DNA of 13,675 nucleotides from assembly GCA_050012355.1 (NCBI GenBank), contig JBEKHI010000220.1:1-13675 (forward strand), in the 5' to 3' direction. Below are positions 6,358 to 13,675 of this stretch, piece by piece. Under the pieces are notes generated by a model. It searched no databases and was not told the DNA's origin. It saw nothing but the letters and a program-made list of their open reading frames with translations. The stretch is from JBEKHI01 sp050012355 (GTDB lineage Bacteria; Actinomycetota; Actinomycetes; Streptosporangiales; Streptosporangiaceae). Each line of letters begins with the position of its first letter. Position 1 is the first letter of the stretch. Both the position numbers and the translations under genes were made by a program.

Positions 6358-7543
6358 ATGGCCGTCCGGGACCAACCCTGTGCTGACTGCCTCGACCATG
6401 CACTGGCCGACGAGCGCGGCCGGCCGCGCGTTCCGCGCCGGGCCGCGTTCTGCCTGCTGGCCGGTGTCTTGACAGTCATCATGCTCGGCACCACCCTGCC
6501 GACCCCGCTGTACGTCATCTATCAGGCCCGATGGCATTTCTCCGCAGTCATCGTGACGGTGACCTTCGCCGTCTACGCCGCTGGCGTCCTAACTGCCCTG
6601 CTTCTGGCGGGGCGGTCCTCTGACCAGGCCGGACGCAAACCGGTGATCGCCACCGCCCTAGGCTGCAGCGCGCTGAGCACCGTCGTGATCATCCTCGCCC
6701 CCGACGTGGGGGTGCTGATCATAGGCCGGATCCTGTCCGGGCTCTCGGCGGGGCTGATGACCGGCACGGCGACCGCCACCCTCACCGATCTGGTCCCGGC
6801 CGCGGCCAGCCGACGGGCATCGCTGGTAGCGACGGCCGCGAACATGGGCGGTCTCGGCCTCGGCCCGCTCATCGCCGGGCTCTTCGCCCAGTACGCGCCC
6901 GATCCCACGGTCTTGGTGTTCGAGGTGTACCTAGCCTTGCTGGTGGCCGCGGGCCTGTGCCTGCTCCTGGTCCCCGAAACAGTGAGTCCACGCCACCGGC
7001 CCGCCCTGCGCTTCACCGGCTTGGACATCCCCGAGCCGGGCCGGGACGAGTTCGTCGCGGCGGGGATGGCTGGATTCGCCGCGTTCTCTCTGCTCGGGCT
7101 GTTCACCGCGCTGGCGCCCACCTTTGCCGGGGATGTACTGCACGAGAGCAATCACGCCATTCAGGGCGGCGTCGTGTTCCTCATGCTGGCAGTAGGTGCC
7201 ATGACCCAGGTCGTGCTGTTCCTGGCAGCGCTGGCCCTGATCGTCGCTGCCCTCTCCTCTGCGGGGATGGGGCTGTTCCTGGCGGGGACTTGTGGGAGGG
7301 GTTGCCGTGGGCGCCGTCTTCCTGGGCAGCCTGGCCACGGCCAATCGGCTGGCCCCGCCCGGGCTGCGCGCCCAGGCCATCTCCACCTTCTTCGTGTTCT
7401 GCTACGCCGGCCTGACCATCCCGGTCATCGGCGTGGGAGTGATCTCGGAGTTCATCGGGGACTTCTGGTCGGTGCTGGCCTTGTCTATCCTGCTCGCTGG
7501 CCTGTCCGTGGTCTCACTGTCTCGTATCCGGCACGCCCGGTAG
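6358..7543 (+). pseudogene. MFS transporter, frameshifted
   Basis: This is a major facilitator superfamily drug/metabolite exporter of the inner membrane, about 12 helices when intact. TM1 starts at CLLAGVLTVIMLGTTLPTPL. The loop 2-3 signature AGRSSDQAGRKP (motif A), GLSAGLMTGTATATLTDLVP and LGLGPLIAGLFA follow. The frame is clean to LFLAGT at about 7290. The true continuation (VGGVAVGAVFLGSLATANRL through VVSLSRIRHAR, ending 7543) is one base further on, from 7292. One extra T at 7290-7291 explains the break; without repair the protein reads on as junk to 7614. The TM8 and TM9 segments (AVGAMTQVVLFLAALALIV) are joined without the usual Arg-rich loop, so about 15 residues may also be missing. 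ATG 6358 has AGGAGG 11 bases upstream; GTG 6349 is the alternative. Confidence 0.8.
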
Positions 7544-7573
7544 CCTGGCCGCTGACCGGTAGCGTTAGCGTCC

Positions 7574-7945
7574 ATGACGACATCGCAGGCGCGCAAGCTC
7601 GGACTGCGCGCTGACCTTCGGGTCGCGCTGGATGAGCGGCCCGCCGGATGGACGCTCCAGGAGCCGCGAGACGAACTCGTGGAAGAGGCCGACGTCATCA
7701 TCGCGTTCTTCACCCAGGCGAGTGACCTGCCCGCGAGGCTGCCTTCGCTGTCCAGGCGCGTGTATCCCTCGGGCGCGATCTGGGCTGCCTGGCCACGGCG
7801 CGCGGCTGGCCATAACAGCGACATCACCGACAACATCGTGCGGGAGCACGCGCTGCCGCTCGGGCTGGTCGACGTCAAGGTCGCGGCCATCGACGACGAT
7901 TGGTCGGGGCTCCGGCTGGTCTGGCGCCGGGAGCTGCGAAAATGA
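7574..7945 (+). CDS. DUF3052 family protein
   Basis: This is a 123-aa soluble protein of the DUF3052 family, widespread in actinobacteria and without an established biochemical role. Recognisable family features are the start MTTSQARKLGLRADLRVAL, the central ADVIIAFFTQASDLPARLPS, the WAAWPRRAAGHNSDITDNIV block, and the end LPLGLVDVKVAAIDDDWSGL followed by RLVWRRELRK. Length and both termini are complete. It lies 30 bases after the MFS coding end, so it could share its transcript, but no functional link is evident. A perfect 19-bp inverted repeat follows about 67 bases after its stop and probably terminates transcription. The family call is confident; the function is unknown. Confidence 0.92.
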   Translation: MTTSQARKLGLRADLRVALDERPAGWTLQEPRDELVEEADVIIAFFTQASDLPARLPSLSRRVYPSGAIWAAWPRRAAGHNSDITDNIVREHALPLGLVDVKVAAIDDDWSGLRLVWRRELRK

Positions 7946-8003
7946 GCGTGCGCCGGTGACGCGGCTATTCAAGAAGGTCATGTCGACCGATGTCGAGTGG
8001 CGT

Positions 8004-9195
8004 TTAACGACCCCAGCGATGGGTCATCGATGGGCCTATTCCGCTATCGATGACCCATCGCTGGCCCGGTGCCGCCTCACTCTTCATCGCCGGACTCGCC
8101 GTCGCGACGACGACGACGAGCAGGGCCGGGCCCGCCTGGCGGATCGGCCGCCTGGCGATCTGCCAGCTCACCATGGCGGCAGCCAGCCGCCGTTCGTAGT
8201 CGGTCGCCTTTGTCGGCCAGCCTGGCCAGCAGCGGCAGCCCGCGGAGCGGGATGAGCGCCACCCCGGCCAGCGCGAGCGCCGGGGCGACGGCGACCACGG
8301 GATCGATCCCGAGCGATCCCGTGGCCGGATGCGCGACGGCCGAGAAGCCGCGCAGCTCCCATACCGCGACAACGGCGAGCGCCACCACGGCCAGATCTCC
8401 GCCCGCCCAGGCGATCCCCGCGAGCCAGGCCTGGCGGCCTTGGCGGTGCCTGGCCTCATCGGGGGTCAGGACGGACAGCGCCGGCCAGGCCATCACGGCG
8501 GTGGCGACGGAGGAACTCTGGACATTGCTCCCCGAGACGGGCAGCAGGTCCAGCGCCCAGTACGGCGACGCCGGGTCGTCGGGCCGGTACAGACCGGTGA
8601 CCCGCAACGACATCGGTGCCCCGCTAGGCTGCGGGTTGCCCGTGAGCACCGAACCTAGTGTCAGGTGCAGCCGACTGGCCACGGTGGCTGGCAGTGCCAC
8701 CGGCACCGGACCGCCGCCGTGCGGCAGACCTGGCCATTGCCAGGCGGTCAGCGTCGCCTGTGCGCTGAAGCCTTCCAGCGACGCGATCTGGACCTGCGTG
8801 GTGGATAGGGTGGCGGTCTCGTTGCCGGTCTCGTTGCGGGATGTGGCGGAGGCGGATGTGCTGATCGACGGGAGCTGGATCGGCTCCGCCCACAACGCGC
8901 TCTCCAGCTGGAAACCGGCCCCCGGCCAAGCCTTGCGCAGCGTCGCGCGGATTAGCTGCGAGTCGGCGGCGGCGCGGCCGGCACTGGCCGGGCCGCTGAG
9001 TCCGATCACCCGGCTCTGCGGGTCGGCGAGGAAGCTCTCCGCCCCGGACGGGATCACCGCCGCGGCGAAGGTCCACAGAACGGCCGCGAGCCCGGTGGCG
9101 AGCAGGACCGTGACCGCGACGCAGGCCAGCAGCAACCATGAGGATCTGGCCCGGCGCGCCAGGAAAGACACCCCAAGCCCACACCCAGATCGCAT
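8004..9195 (-). pseudogene. FtsX-type ABC transporter permease, truncated and frameshifted
   Basis: This is the inner-membrane permease of an FtsX/MacB-type ABC exporter. TM1 (SSWLLLACVAVTVLLATGLA and onward) is followed by a long extracytoplasmic domain (LADPQSRVIGLSGPA, LRKAWPGAGFQLESALW, MSLRVTGLYRPDDPASPYWA), then DLAVVALAVVAVWELRGFSA and VVAVAPALALAGVALIPLRG. The frame breaks at an AAA (8209-8211). One extra A sends it to a stop at 8077, while the other frame restores ERRLAAAMVSWQIARRPIRQ and AGPALLVVVVATAS before ending at 8004. Family members usually run on to a second extracytoplasmic domain and four more helices, all absent. The join near LTPDEARHRQGRQAWLAG also looks like an internal deletion of several helices. 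It starts directly after the ATPase stop, so the two were one operon. Confidence 0.75.
8013..8064. terminator. Perfect 19-bp inverted repeat at a convergent junction
   Basis: Arms at 8013-8031 and 8046-8064 are exact reverse complements over 19 bases, beginning CCAGCGATGGG on one side and ending CCCATCGCTGG on the other. The loop is 14 bases. It lies between the DUF3052 stop (7945) and the end of the broken permease and would act on both strands. There is no T-run. The shifted permease frame reads through it. Confidence 0.7.
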
Positions 9196-9934
9196 CTATC
9201 CGCCCTCGACGCTGACGACGGACCCATCCTCCAGCGAGACGACCTTGTCGGCCAGGTCGATCAGCGCCTCATCGTGGGTGGCGACCAGCGCGGTGATTCC
9301 CTCGGAACGCACCACGCTGAGCAGCAGCTCCATGATCTGCCGGCCAGTCTCCAGGTCGAGCTGACTGGTCGGCTCGTCCGCGATCAGCAGGCCCGGCCGG
9401 CCGGCCGGCGCGCGGGCGATGGCCACTCGCTGCTGCTGGCCGCCGGAAAGCTCATCCGGGCGGTGCGCGGCATGGCTGGCTACCCCGGTTAGCGCCAGCA
9501 TGGCCGCGACCCGCTCCCGGCGCTCGCTGGGCGCCAACCCCGCGATCCGCAGCGGAATGCCGACGTTCTCCGCCGCCGACAGCATCGGCACCAGCCCGAA
9601 GGACTGGAATGAAAGCGATCCGGTCCCGCCGCAGCGCTAGCCGCTCCCGCTCGCTCATCCGGTTCACCTCGCGGCCGTCCACCCAGACCCGGCCGGCCGT
9701 CGGGTCGTCCAGGCCACCGATGATGTTCAGCAGCGTGGTCTTGCCAGATCCGGATCGCCCGCGCAAGGCAACCAGCTGACCGCGGTCCACCGTGAACGAG
9801 ACCCCGCGCAGCGCATGGACGGCCGTATGCCCGCTGCCAAAGGTCCGACGGATACCATCTGCCGCCAGCATGACCTGGGGCGGTTGACCGACGTTATCTT
9901 CGCCGTGCGCCGAGTGTTCCTGGACGGAGTTCAT
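9196..9934 (-). pseudogene. ABC transporter ATP-binding protein, frameshifted
   Basis: This is the nucleotide-binding subunit of a MacB/LolD-type exporter, partner of the downstream permease (its TAG directly abuts the permease ATG). In order: Walker A GRSGSGKTT (residues 59-67), the split Q-loop region, the signature LSGGQQQRVAIARA, Walker B LLIADEP, and the H-loop VATHDE. The first frame is good to RRDRIAFI, then turns to nonsense and ends at 9452. The family sequence resumes as FQSFGLVPMLSAAENV in another frame from 9609. The break at 9608-9611 corresponds to two missing bases (or one extra), right at the catalytic Q-loop. An ARAPAGRP stretch has Pro where Leu is usual. As read, neither fragment would hydrolyse ATP. 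Homology is firm; the substrate is unknown. Confidence 0.82.
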
Positions 9935-10091
9935 TCCGATCCTTTACGGAGGTGGCTACTCGCCGGTCAGTATGCAGCCGGGGTGGAACTATGCTCACGC
10001 GCTACATAGAGACAATGCAAGGGCAACCGTCAGATCGTTACCTAGTGGCAAGCTAGAGTGCGGCTGAGACGCGTCACGACCAGGTAAGACG

Positions 10092-10805
10092 GTGGCGCCG
10101 GTAGGCTGCTGCGTGATACGCCCGCTCCGCGCAGGTGATGGGGGTGATAGCCACGTGCCCGTCCGAGGGGTTGTAGTGGTAGCCCACGGTGGCAAGGAAG
10201 TGAGCACCGAGCCGGTTACCGCGGTTCAGCCGGCTGTGCTGCGGATGATCCCGGTCGCGCGGGCCATCCGTAACGAGCTGCGCGGAAGCGGAGCTGTGGT
10301 CGTGCGCCCGCTGTTCCGGCTCCGAGGCTGGAACGGGGCTGAGGCCTCTCCCGTGAATGATCTCGGCAACGTGCTGGATGAGATCCGCGGCCGTTTCGGT
10401 GATGTGCCCGTCGTGCTGGTCGGCCACTCGATGGGCGCACGGGCCGCGCTACGCGCGGCCGGGCATCCCGCGGTAACCGCGGTCGCGGGCCTGGCGCCCT
10501 GGCTGCCGTCAGGGGAACCGGTTAACCAGCTGGCCGGGCGGCGGATCCTGCTCGCCCACGGCAGCGCCGACCACCTCACGAACCCCGGGCAGACCTGGGA
10601 TTACGCGGACCGTGCTAGTTCCGTGGGCCAGGTGGCGGCGCTCGAGGTGCTCGACGGTGATCATCCGATGCTTCGCCGGGCGCGCCTGTGGCACAATATC
10701 GCGGCCGAATTCGCTCGGGTGGCTCTGGGTCTGCCCGGCGGTGAGGGAAAGGTGGCGAGGACCATCGACAAGGCATCCGCGAAACCGGGCCGGGAGGTGC
10801 TGTGA
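10092..10805 (+). CDS. Alpha/beta hydrolase
   Basis: This is a cytoplasmic serine hydrolase of the alpha/beta fold, probably an esterase or lipase-like enzyme. The first strand and oxyanion segment VVVVAHGGKE are near residues 27-36. The nucleophile elbow is GHSMG (111-115, Ser113). The acid is probably Asp160 in LLAHGSADHLTNP and the base His191 in VLDGDHPMLRR, so the triad is complete. It is 237 aa from GTG 10092. GTG 10113 and GTG 10155 (just before PVRGVVVVAHGG, with GGGGTG upstream) are credible shorter starts. Its TGA overlaps the GTGATG start of the DoxX-like gene, so the two are translationally coupled. It is divergent from the ABC pair. The substrate is unknown. Confidence 0.88.
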   Translation: MAPVGCCVIRPLRAGDGGDSHVPVRGVVVVAHGGKEVSTEPVTAVQPAVLRMIPVARAIRNELRGSGAVVVRPLFRLRGWNGAEASPVNDLGNVLDEIRGRFGDVPVVLVGHSMGARAALRAAGHPAVTAVAGLAPWLPSGEPVNQLAGRRILLAHGSADHLTNPGQTWDYADRASSVGQVAALEVLDGDHPMLRRARLWHNIAAEFARVALGLPGGEGKVARTIDKASAKPGREVL

Positions 10806-11212
10806 TGGCAGCCAGTGGCCGCGGAAACGCTCGCGAGGCGCTGGCGCTGGCCGCGCTGCTCGCCGCCGCTGGGGCTACCCACCTGGCCAAACCGGAGCCG
10901 TATGACGGGATCGTGCCCCGGTCGCTGCCCGGCGCCCCGCGCAGGTGGACGTATGCGAGCGGCGTGACTGAGCTGGCCGTTGCCGCCGCGGTGGCTTGCC
11001 CGCGTACCCGGCGGGCCGGCGGCCTCGCCGCCGCCGCGCTGTTCGCCGCTGTTTTCCCGGCCAACGTGCAGATGGCCGCTGACTGGCGGCACCGCTCCCC
11101 CGCGCAGCGAGCCGTCGCTTACGGGCGATTGCCACTGCAGGCCCCGCTGATCTGGTGGGCGCTACGGGTCAACCGCGGTTCGCCCGACGCTGGGCGCGGA
11201 CCCGGGCGCTAA
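10802..11212 (+). CDS. DoxX-like integral membrane protein
   Basis: This is a small four-helix membrane protein of the DoxX/DoxD-like group. Visible segments are ALALAALLAAAGATHLAKPE, DGIVPRSLPGAPRRWTYASG, VTELAVAAAVACPRTRRAGG, LAAAALFAAVFPANVQMAAD and PLQAPLIWWALRVNR. The THLxxPExYDGIVPxxLPG block and FPANVQMA are characteristic. It is 136 aa from GTG 10802, or one residue less from ATG 10805; GGGAGG lies just upstream. It overlaps the hydrolase stop and is presumably co-expressed with it. Its 3' end overlaps the convergent ketopantoate reductase gene by 44 bases. Some relatives take part in quinone or redox processes, but the role here is not shown. Confidence 0.85.
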   Translation: MMAASGRGNAREALALAALLAAAGATHLAKPEPYDGIVPRSLPGAPRRWTYASGVTELAVAAAVACPRTRRAGGLAAAALFAAVFPANVQMAADWRHRSPAQRAVAYGRLPLQAPLIWWALRVNRGSPDAGRGPGR

Positions 11213-12164
11213 GCCGGGTCAGGCCGTAGAGGGCGTCGATACTGGGCGTGGCCACGCCGGTCCGGGCACCGATCTCACGGACCGCCCCGACCAGCGCGTC
11301 CAGTTCCAGTTCGCGTCCGGCCTCGGCGTCCTGCAGCATCGAGGAACGGAAGGCGCCCAGCTTGCGGGTGATCAGGTTCCGGTCGGCGGGCAACTGATCG
11401 ATCGGGCAGCCAATCCGCGCTCCGATCTCACGCGCTTCCAGCATGGCCGACTCGCAGAACACGCGGACAAGCTCATCATCGAGGATCTGGTCACCGGTGG
11501 CCCCGGTCAGCGCGGAGACCGGGTTGACGGTCAGGTTGCCCCACAGCTTGTACCAGACGTCTTGCCGGATGCGCTGGGACACGGTGATGGCCAGCCCGGC
11601 CGTGCCGAGCGTGGCGGCGAGGTCGCGCAGTCGCGGCGTGTCAGTGCCGGAGGGCTCGCCGATGATGAGGCCGTTCCCGCTGTGGTGCCTGATTACGCCG
11701 GGCTCGGGCGAGCCGGCGCTCATGTGCACGACAGCTCCGATCACCCGGCTAACCGCGATAGCGTCGGCGATCCGGCCACCGGGGTCGACGCTGTCCAGGT
11801 GCAGCCCGGCGCACGGTCCGCCCGTCTGGTCGCCGAGGAAGAACCACCAGGGCACGCCGTTCATCGCTGGCAGCACGATCGTGTCCGGTCCTAGCAGCGG
11901 TCCGATGCTGGCCGCGGCGGCCGGAGCCGACTGCGCCTTGACCGCCAGCACGACGACATCGTGCGGGCCGAGTTCAGCGGCGTCGCCGGAAACGGTGACC
12001 GGTGCGGTAATGGTTCCATCGGCGGACTCGACCCGCAGGCCACGCGCGCGCAGCGCGGCCAGGGTCGCGCCGCGCGCCAGCACCGACGTCGGCGTCCCAG
12101 CGGCAGCCAGCCCGGACGCTATGAACCCGCCGATCGCTCCGGCACCCACGACACAACAGCGCAT
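11169..12164 (-). CDS. Ketopantoate reductase family (ApbA/PanE-like) oxidoreductase
   Basis: This is a soluble NADPH-dependent 2-dehydropantoate 2-reductase family enzyme. Family members reduce ketopantoate to pantoate for coenzyme A synthesis; many actinobacterial paralogues act on other 2-oxoacids. The N-terminal Rossmann motif is VVGAGAIGG (7-13). LAVKAQ gives Lys76, AMNGVPWWFF gives Asn102, and the C-terminal catalytic segment WYKLWGNLTVNPVSALTG gives Lys206 and Asn210. The 331-aa length is slightly longer than classical PanE. The ATG lies 10 bases after the DMT transporter stop, so it is the last gene of a minus-strand operon. Bulky aromatics after the Asn102 motif suggest a substrate pocket different from true PanE, so I give no symbol. 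It is probably a paralogue. Confidence 0.88.
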   Translation of the reverse strand: MRCCVVGAGAIGGFIASGLAAAGTPTSVLARGATLAALRARGLRVESADGTITAPVTVSGDAAELGPHDVVVLAVKAQSAPAAAASIGPLLGPDTIVLPAMNGVPWWFFLGDQTGGPCAGLHLDSVDPGGRIADAIAVSRVIGAVVHMSAGSPEPGVIRHHSGNGLIIGEPSGTDTPRLRDLAATLGTAGLAITVSQRIRQDVWYKLWGNLTVNPVSALTGATGDQILDDELVRVFCESAMLEAREIGARIGCPIDQLPADRNLITRKLGAFRSSMLQDAEAGRELELDALVGAVREIGARTGVATPSIDALYGLTRLSARVRAQRRANRG

Positions 12165-12174
12165 GCGCGCTACC

Positions 12175-13173
12175 TTAAACCGGCGCCCGGCCTCCCGGAA
12201 CCAGCACGGGTTCCCGCACTACCCGCACCCTAGGAGGGTCCGCGCTCTCATCGGCCGACGGCGGGCGGGACTCAAGACGGGGCGCGGAGCGGGCGAGCCA
12301 GCCGAGCGCGAGGATGGTGACGAGCACGGCGATGCCGACGGCGACTCCGCCCGCTACGCCCATCTTGGACGTTTCGCCGAGCAGCCCGGTGCCGACGGCC
12401 ACGCTGGCCAACGGCGTGATCGCGGCAATGATCGGCAGGGTGATCATGGGCTGGCCAGCCTGGTAAGCCGTCTGCGTCAGCAGCACGTTACCGACCCCGC
12501 ACACGACCAGTGCGTACACGGTCCACGAGGTGGCGAGTGCTGCCGGGTCGTGACTCACCGCGTGGGCGAACGCCATGGTCACCACCGCCGAGCAGGAATC
12601 CGCGAGTCCCGCCGCGACCGCGAGCAGCACGCCGCGGCGGCGTCCCGCGGCCCGCAGGCCGACGGCGACGGCCGCCAGTGCGGCGCCGCCGGTAACGGCA
12701 GCGCCCAGGCCCACTCTGATCGCGCCGGGCTGCCCGGCCCCATGACCGTAACCAGGCGAGGTGAGCGCTAGGAACGCCACGATGGCTACGACGACAGTGA
12801 GCGCGGCGGCCCAGGTGGCCCGGCTGAGCGGACGACCCGACCAGACGCGCACGATGACCACCGCGACGACAAGCTCAGCGGACACCATCATCTGCACCGC
12901 CGCCAGCGGTCCGGACCTGAGCGCGACCGCGTGCGCCGCGAACCCCGCGATCTGTACCGCGATTCCCGCCAGCCATACCGGCTGGCACGCCAGCAAGAAC
13001 AGCAGCCGGGGCCGTCCGGCCGACGACCGCGGTGCCTTGGCCGCCTGCCGCTGCTGCACCGCCGCCCCGGTCCCGTAGCACACGGCGGCCGCCAGCGCGG
13101 TCGCGATCATCACCATCACAAGCACCACGCTAAGAGCGGCACATGGTGTCAGACCATCCGGCAGATCCCCCAT
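12175..13173 (-). CDS. DMT (EamA-type) family transporter
   Basis: This is an inner-membrane drug/metabolite transporter superfamily protein with about nine to ten helices, including VMVMIATALAAAVCYGTGAA, VWLAGIAVQIAGFAAHAVAL, AALTVVVAIVAFLALTS, PIIAAITPLASVAVGTGLLG and GVAVGIAVLVTILALGWLA. The two-repeat architecture fits. A polar tail of about 35 residues follows the last helix. I chose ATG 13173 because GGAGG sits 5 bases upstream; ATG 13197 has no such site, and downstream GTG/ATG codons near 13116 are also possible. The start overlaps the upstream winged-helix gene by 44 bases and the next gene follows after 10 bases, so this is the middle gene of a three-gene operon. The substrate is unknown. 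Confidence 0.85.
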   Translation of the reverse strand: MGDLPDGLTPCAALSVVLVMVMIATALAAAVCYGTGAAVQQRQAAKAPRSSAGRPRLLFLLACQPVWLAGIAVQIAGFAAHAVALRSGPLAAVQMMVSAELVVAVVIVRVWSGRPLSRATWAAALTVVVAIVAFLALTSPGYGHGAGQPGAIRVGLGAAVTGGAALAAVAVGLRAAGRRRGVLLAVAAGLADSCSAVVTMAFAHAVSHDPAALATSWTVYALVVCGVGNVLLTQTAYQAGQPMITLPIIAAITPLASVAVGTGLLGETSKMGVAGGVAVGIAVLVTILALGWLARSAPRLESRPPSADESADPPRVRVVREPVLVPGGRAPV

Positions 13174-13675
13174 TCTGTCCTCCGGAAAGTCCCCCATCCG
13201 ATGGTGGAGTTAACCCCACCACGGGTGCATCCGGGCCGCGCAGGAACCGGGTTACGTCGGCGGCGTCGGTGTCCAGGGCCGCCTGGATATCGGTGTTCAG
13301 CGGGGCGAACGGCGCGAGCTCGACCTCGCCGTTCGTGATGGTCCAGGTCGCCACCGCCCGGCCGCCAGCCAGCGCGAACGGCCGGAACAGCCCGTTGACG
13401 GTGACGATCCGCTTGTGCGGGCCGACGATGGGATCACGGGAAGCCCAGCCGAGCAGCAGCGGGTCGAATGCGCCAAGCAGCAGTGGCGGCGGCAGCGCCG
13501 GGGCCGGGTCCCGCCGGTTTCCCGGTAGCTCGGCCAACCCGTCGGCTCGCTGCGTCGCGCCGCACCCGGCCAGGCCGAGCCGGGCGTCCCGTAGCCCGAT
13601 GCCCGCCCACCGGGCCAGGTCGCGGTCGTCCGCCGGGGCATGCCCGGCCAGGTAACGCCGGGCCAGTTCGGCTAG
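13130..13675 (-). CDS. Winged-helix DNA-binding protein (HTH_42, AlkZ-like), 5' end outside window
   Basis: This is a partial gene. The reading frame is open from the right edge and supplies the C-terminal 181 residues. Recognisable parts are LAELARRYLAGHAPADDRDL, ARWAGIGLRDARLGLAG, LLLGAFDPLLLGWASRDPIV and GLFRPFALAGGRAVATWTI, a pattern typical of the HTH_42 family. That family includes the AlkZ DNA glycosylases that unhook interstrand crosslinks, and many uncharacterised actinobacterial proteins. The AlkZ catalytic glutamine motif lies in the missing N-terminal part or is not identifiable, so glycosylase activity cannot be judged. A TTG at 13537 is only an internal codon, not the start. The last 30 residues are Gly/Ser/Pro-rich. 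It overlaps the transporter start by 44 bases, indicating one operon. Confidence 0.8.
   Translation of the reverse strand, partial: LAELARRYLAGHAPADDRDLARWAGIGLRDARLGLAGCGATQRADGLAELPGNRRDPAPALPPPLLLGAFDPLLLGWASRDPIVGPHKRIVTVNGLFRPFALAGGRAVATWTITNGEVELAPFAPLNTDIQAALDTDAADVTRFLRGPDAPVVGLTPPSDGGLSGGQNGGSAGWSDTMCRS

Noticed and set aside
8069..9364. 431-aa plus-strand ORF opposite the permease
   Set aside because: It is an antisense shadow rich in Ser/Arg/Ala. The minus-strand frame has clear FtsX-permease and ABC features.
11443..12771. 442-aa plus-strand ORF opposite the reductase and transporter
   Set aside because: It is an antisense shadow spanning two well-supported minus-strand genes, with no family features.

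Overview
The window is very GC-rich DNA with actinomycete-type codon use (G/C in nearly all third positions, frequent GTG starts). It also carries actinobacterial families: a DUF3052 protein, an FtsX-type exporter permease with long extracytoplasmic domain, a DoxX-like membrane protein and a winged-helix HTH_42 protein. I read it as chromosomal or accessory DNA of a high-GC soil-type actinomycete. The genus cannot be fixed from the sequence alone.

Layout, left to right. (1) A GntR/FCD regulator (+) and a LacI regulator (-) face each other and share a CTAG at their stops. (2) A 385-420 bp leader contains the LacI promoter, operator-like half-sites and a foldable RNA-like region. It precedes a DHPH-type FAD monooxygenase (+) and a 76-aa small protein (+). 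(3) A strong hairpin terminator separates these from a convergent 38-aa one-helix membrane microprotein (-). (4) A two-domain GNAT acetyltransferase (+) is followed by an APH-fold phosphotransferase that lacks a normal start and is frameshifted. (5) A gene-poor stretch (5607-6348) holds a doubtful 82-aa ORF, a (GGGC)n quadruplex-type tract and a 24-bp-arm near-perfect hairpin. (6) A frameshifted MFS transporter is followed by an intact DUF3052 gene, then a perfect 19-bp inverted repeat. (7) An ABC exporter pair on the minus strand is broken: the ATPase is frameshifted and the FtsX-type permease is frameshifted, probably internally deleted, and truncated. (8) A divergent alpha/beta hydrolase plus DoxX-like membrane protein form a plus-strand pair. 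(9) A minus-strand operon runs winged-helix HTH_42 protein (cut by the window edge), DMT/EamA transporter, ketopantoate reductase-like enzyme.

The most striking overall signal is disruption of four genes among otherwise intact neighbours. The ABC pair carries several independent lesions and looks truly decayed. The single-base lesions in the MFS and phosphotransferase genes could be real or assembly errors. I find no convincing CRISPR array, tRNA, rRNA, transposase, phage gene or known defence system. No complete undescribed system is evident. The best candidates for new biology are the non-coding elements at about 1947-2094, 6010-6031, 6092-6144 and 8013-8064, and the two very small proteins.
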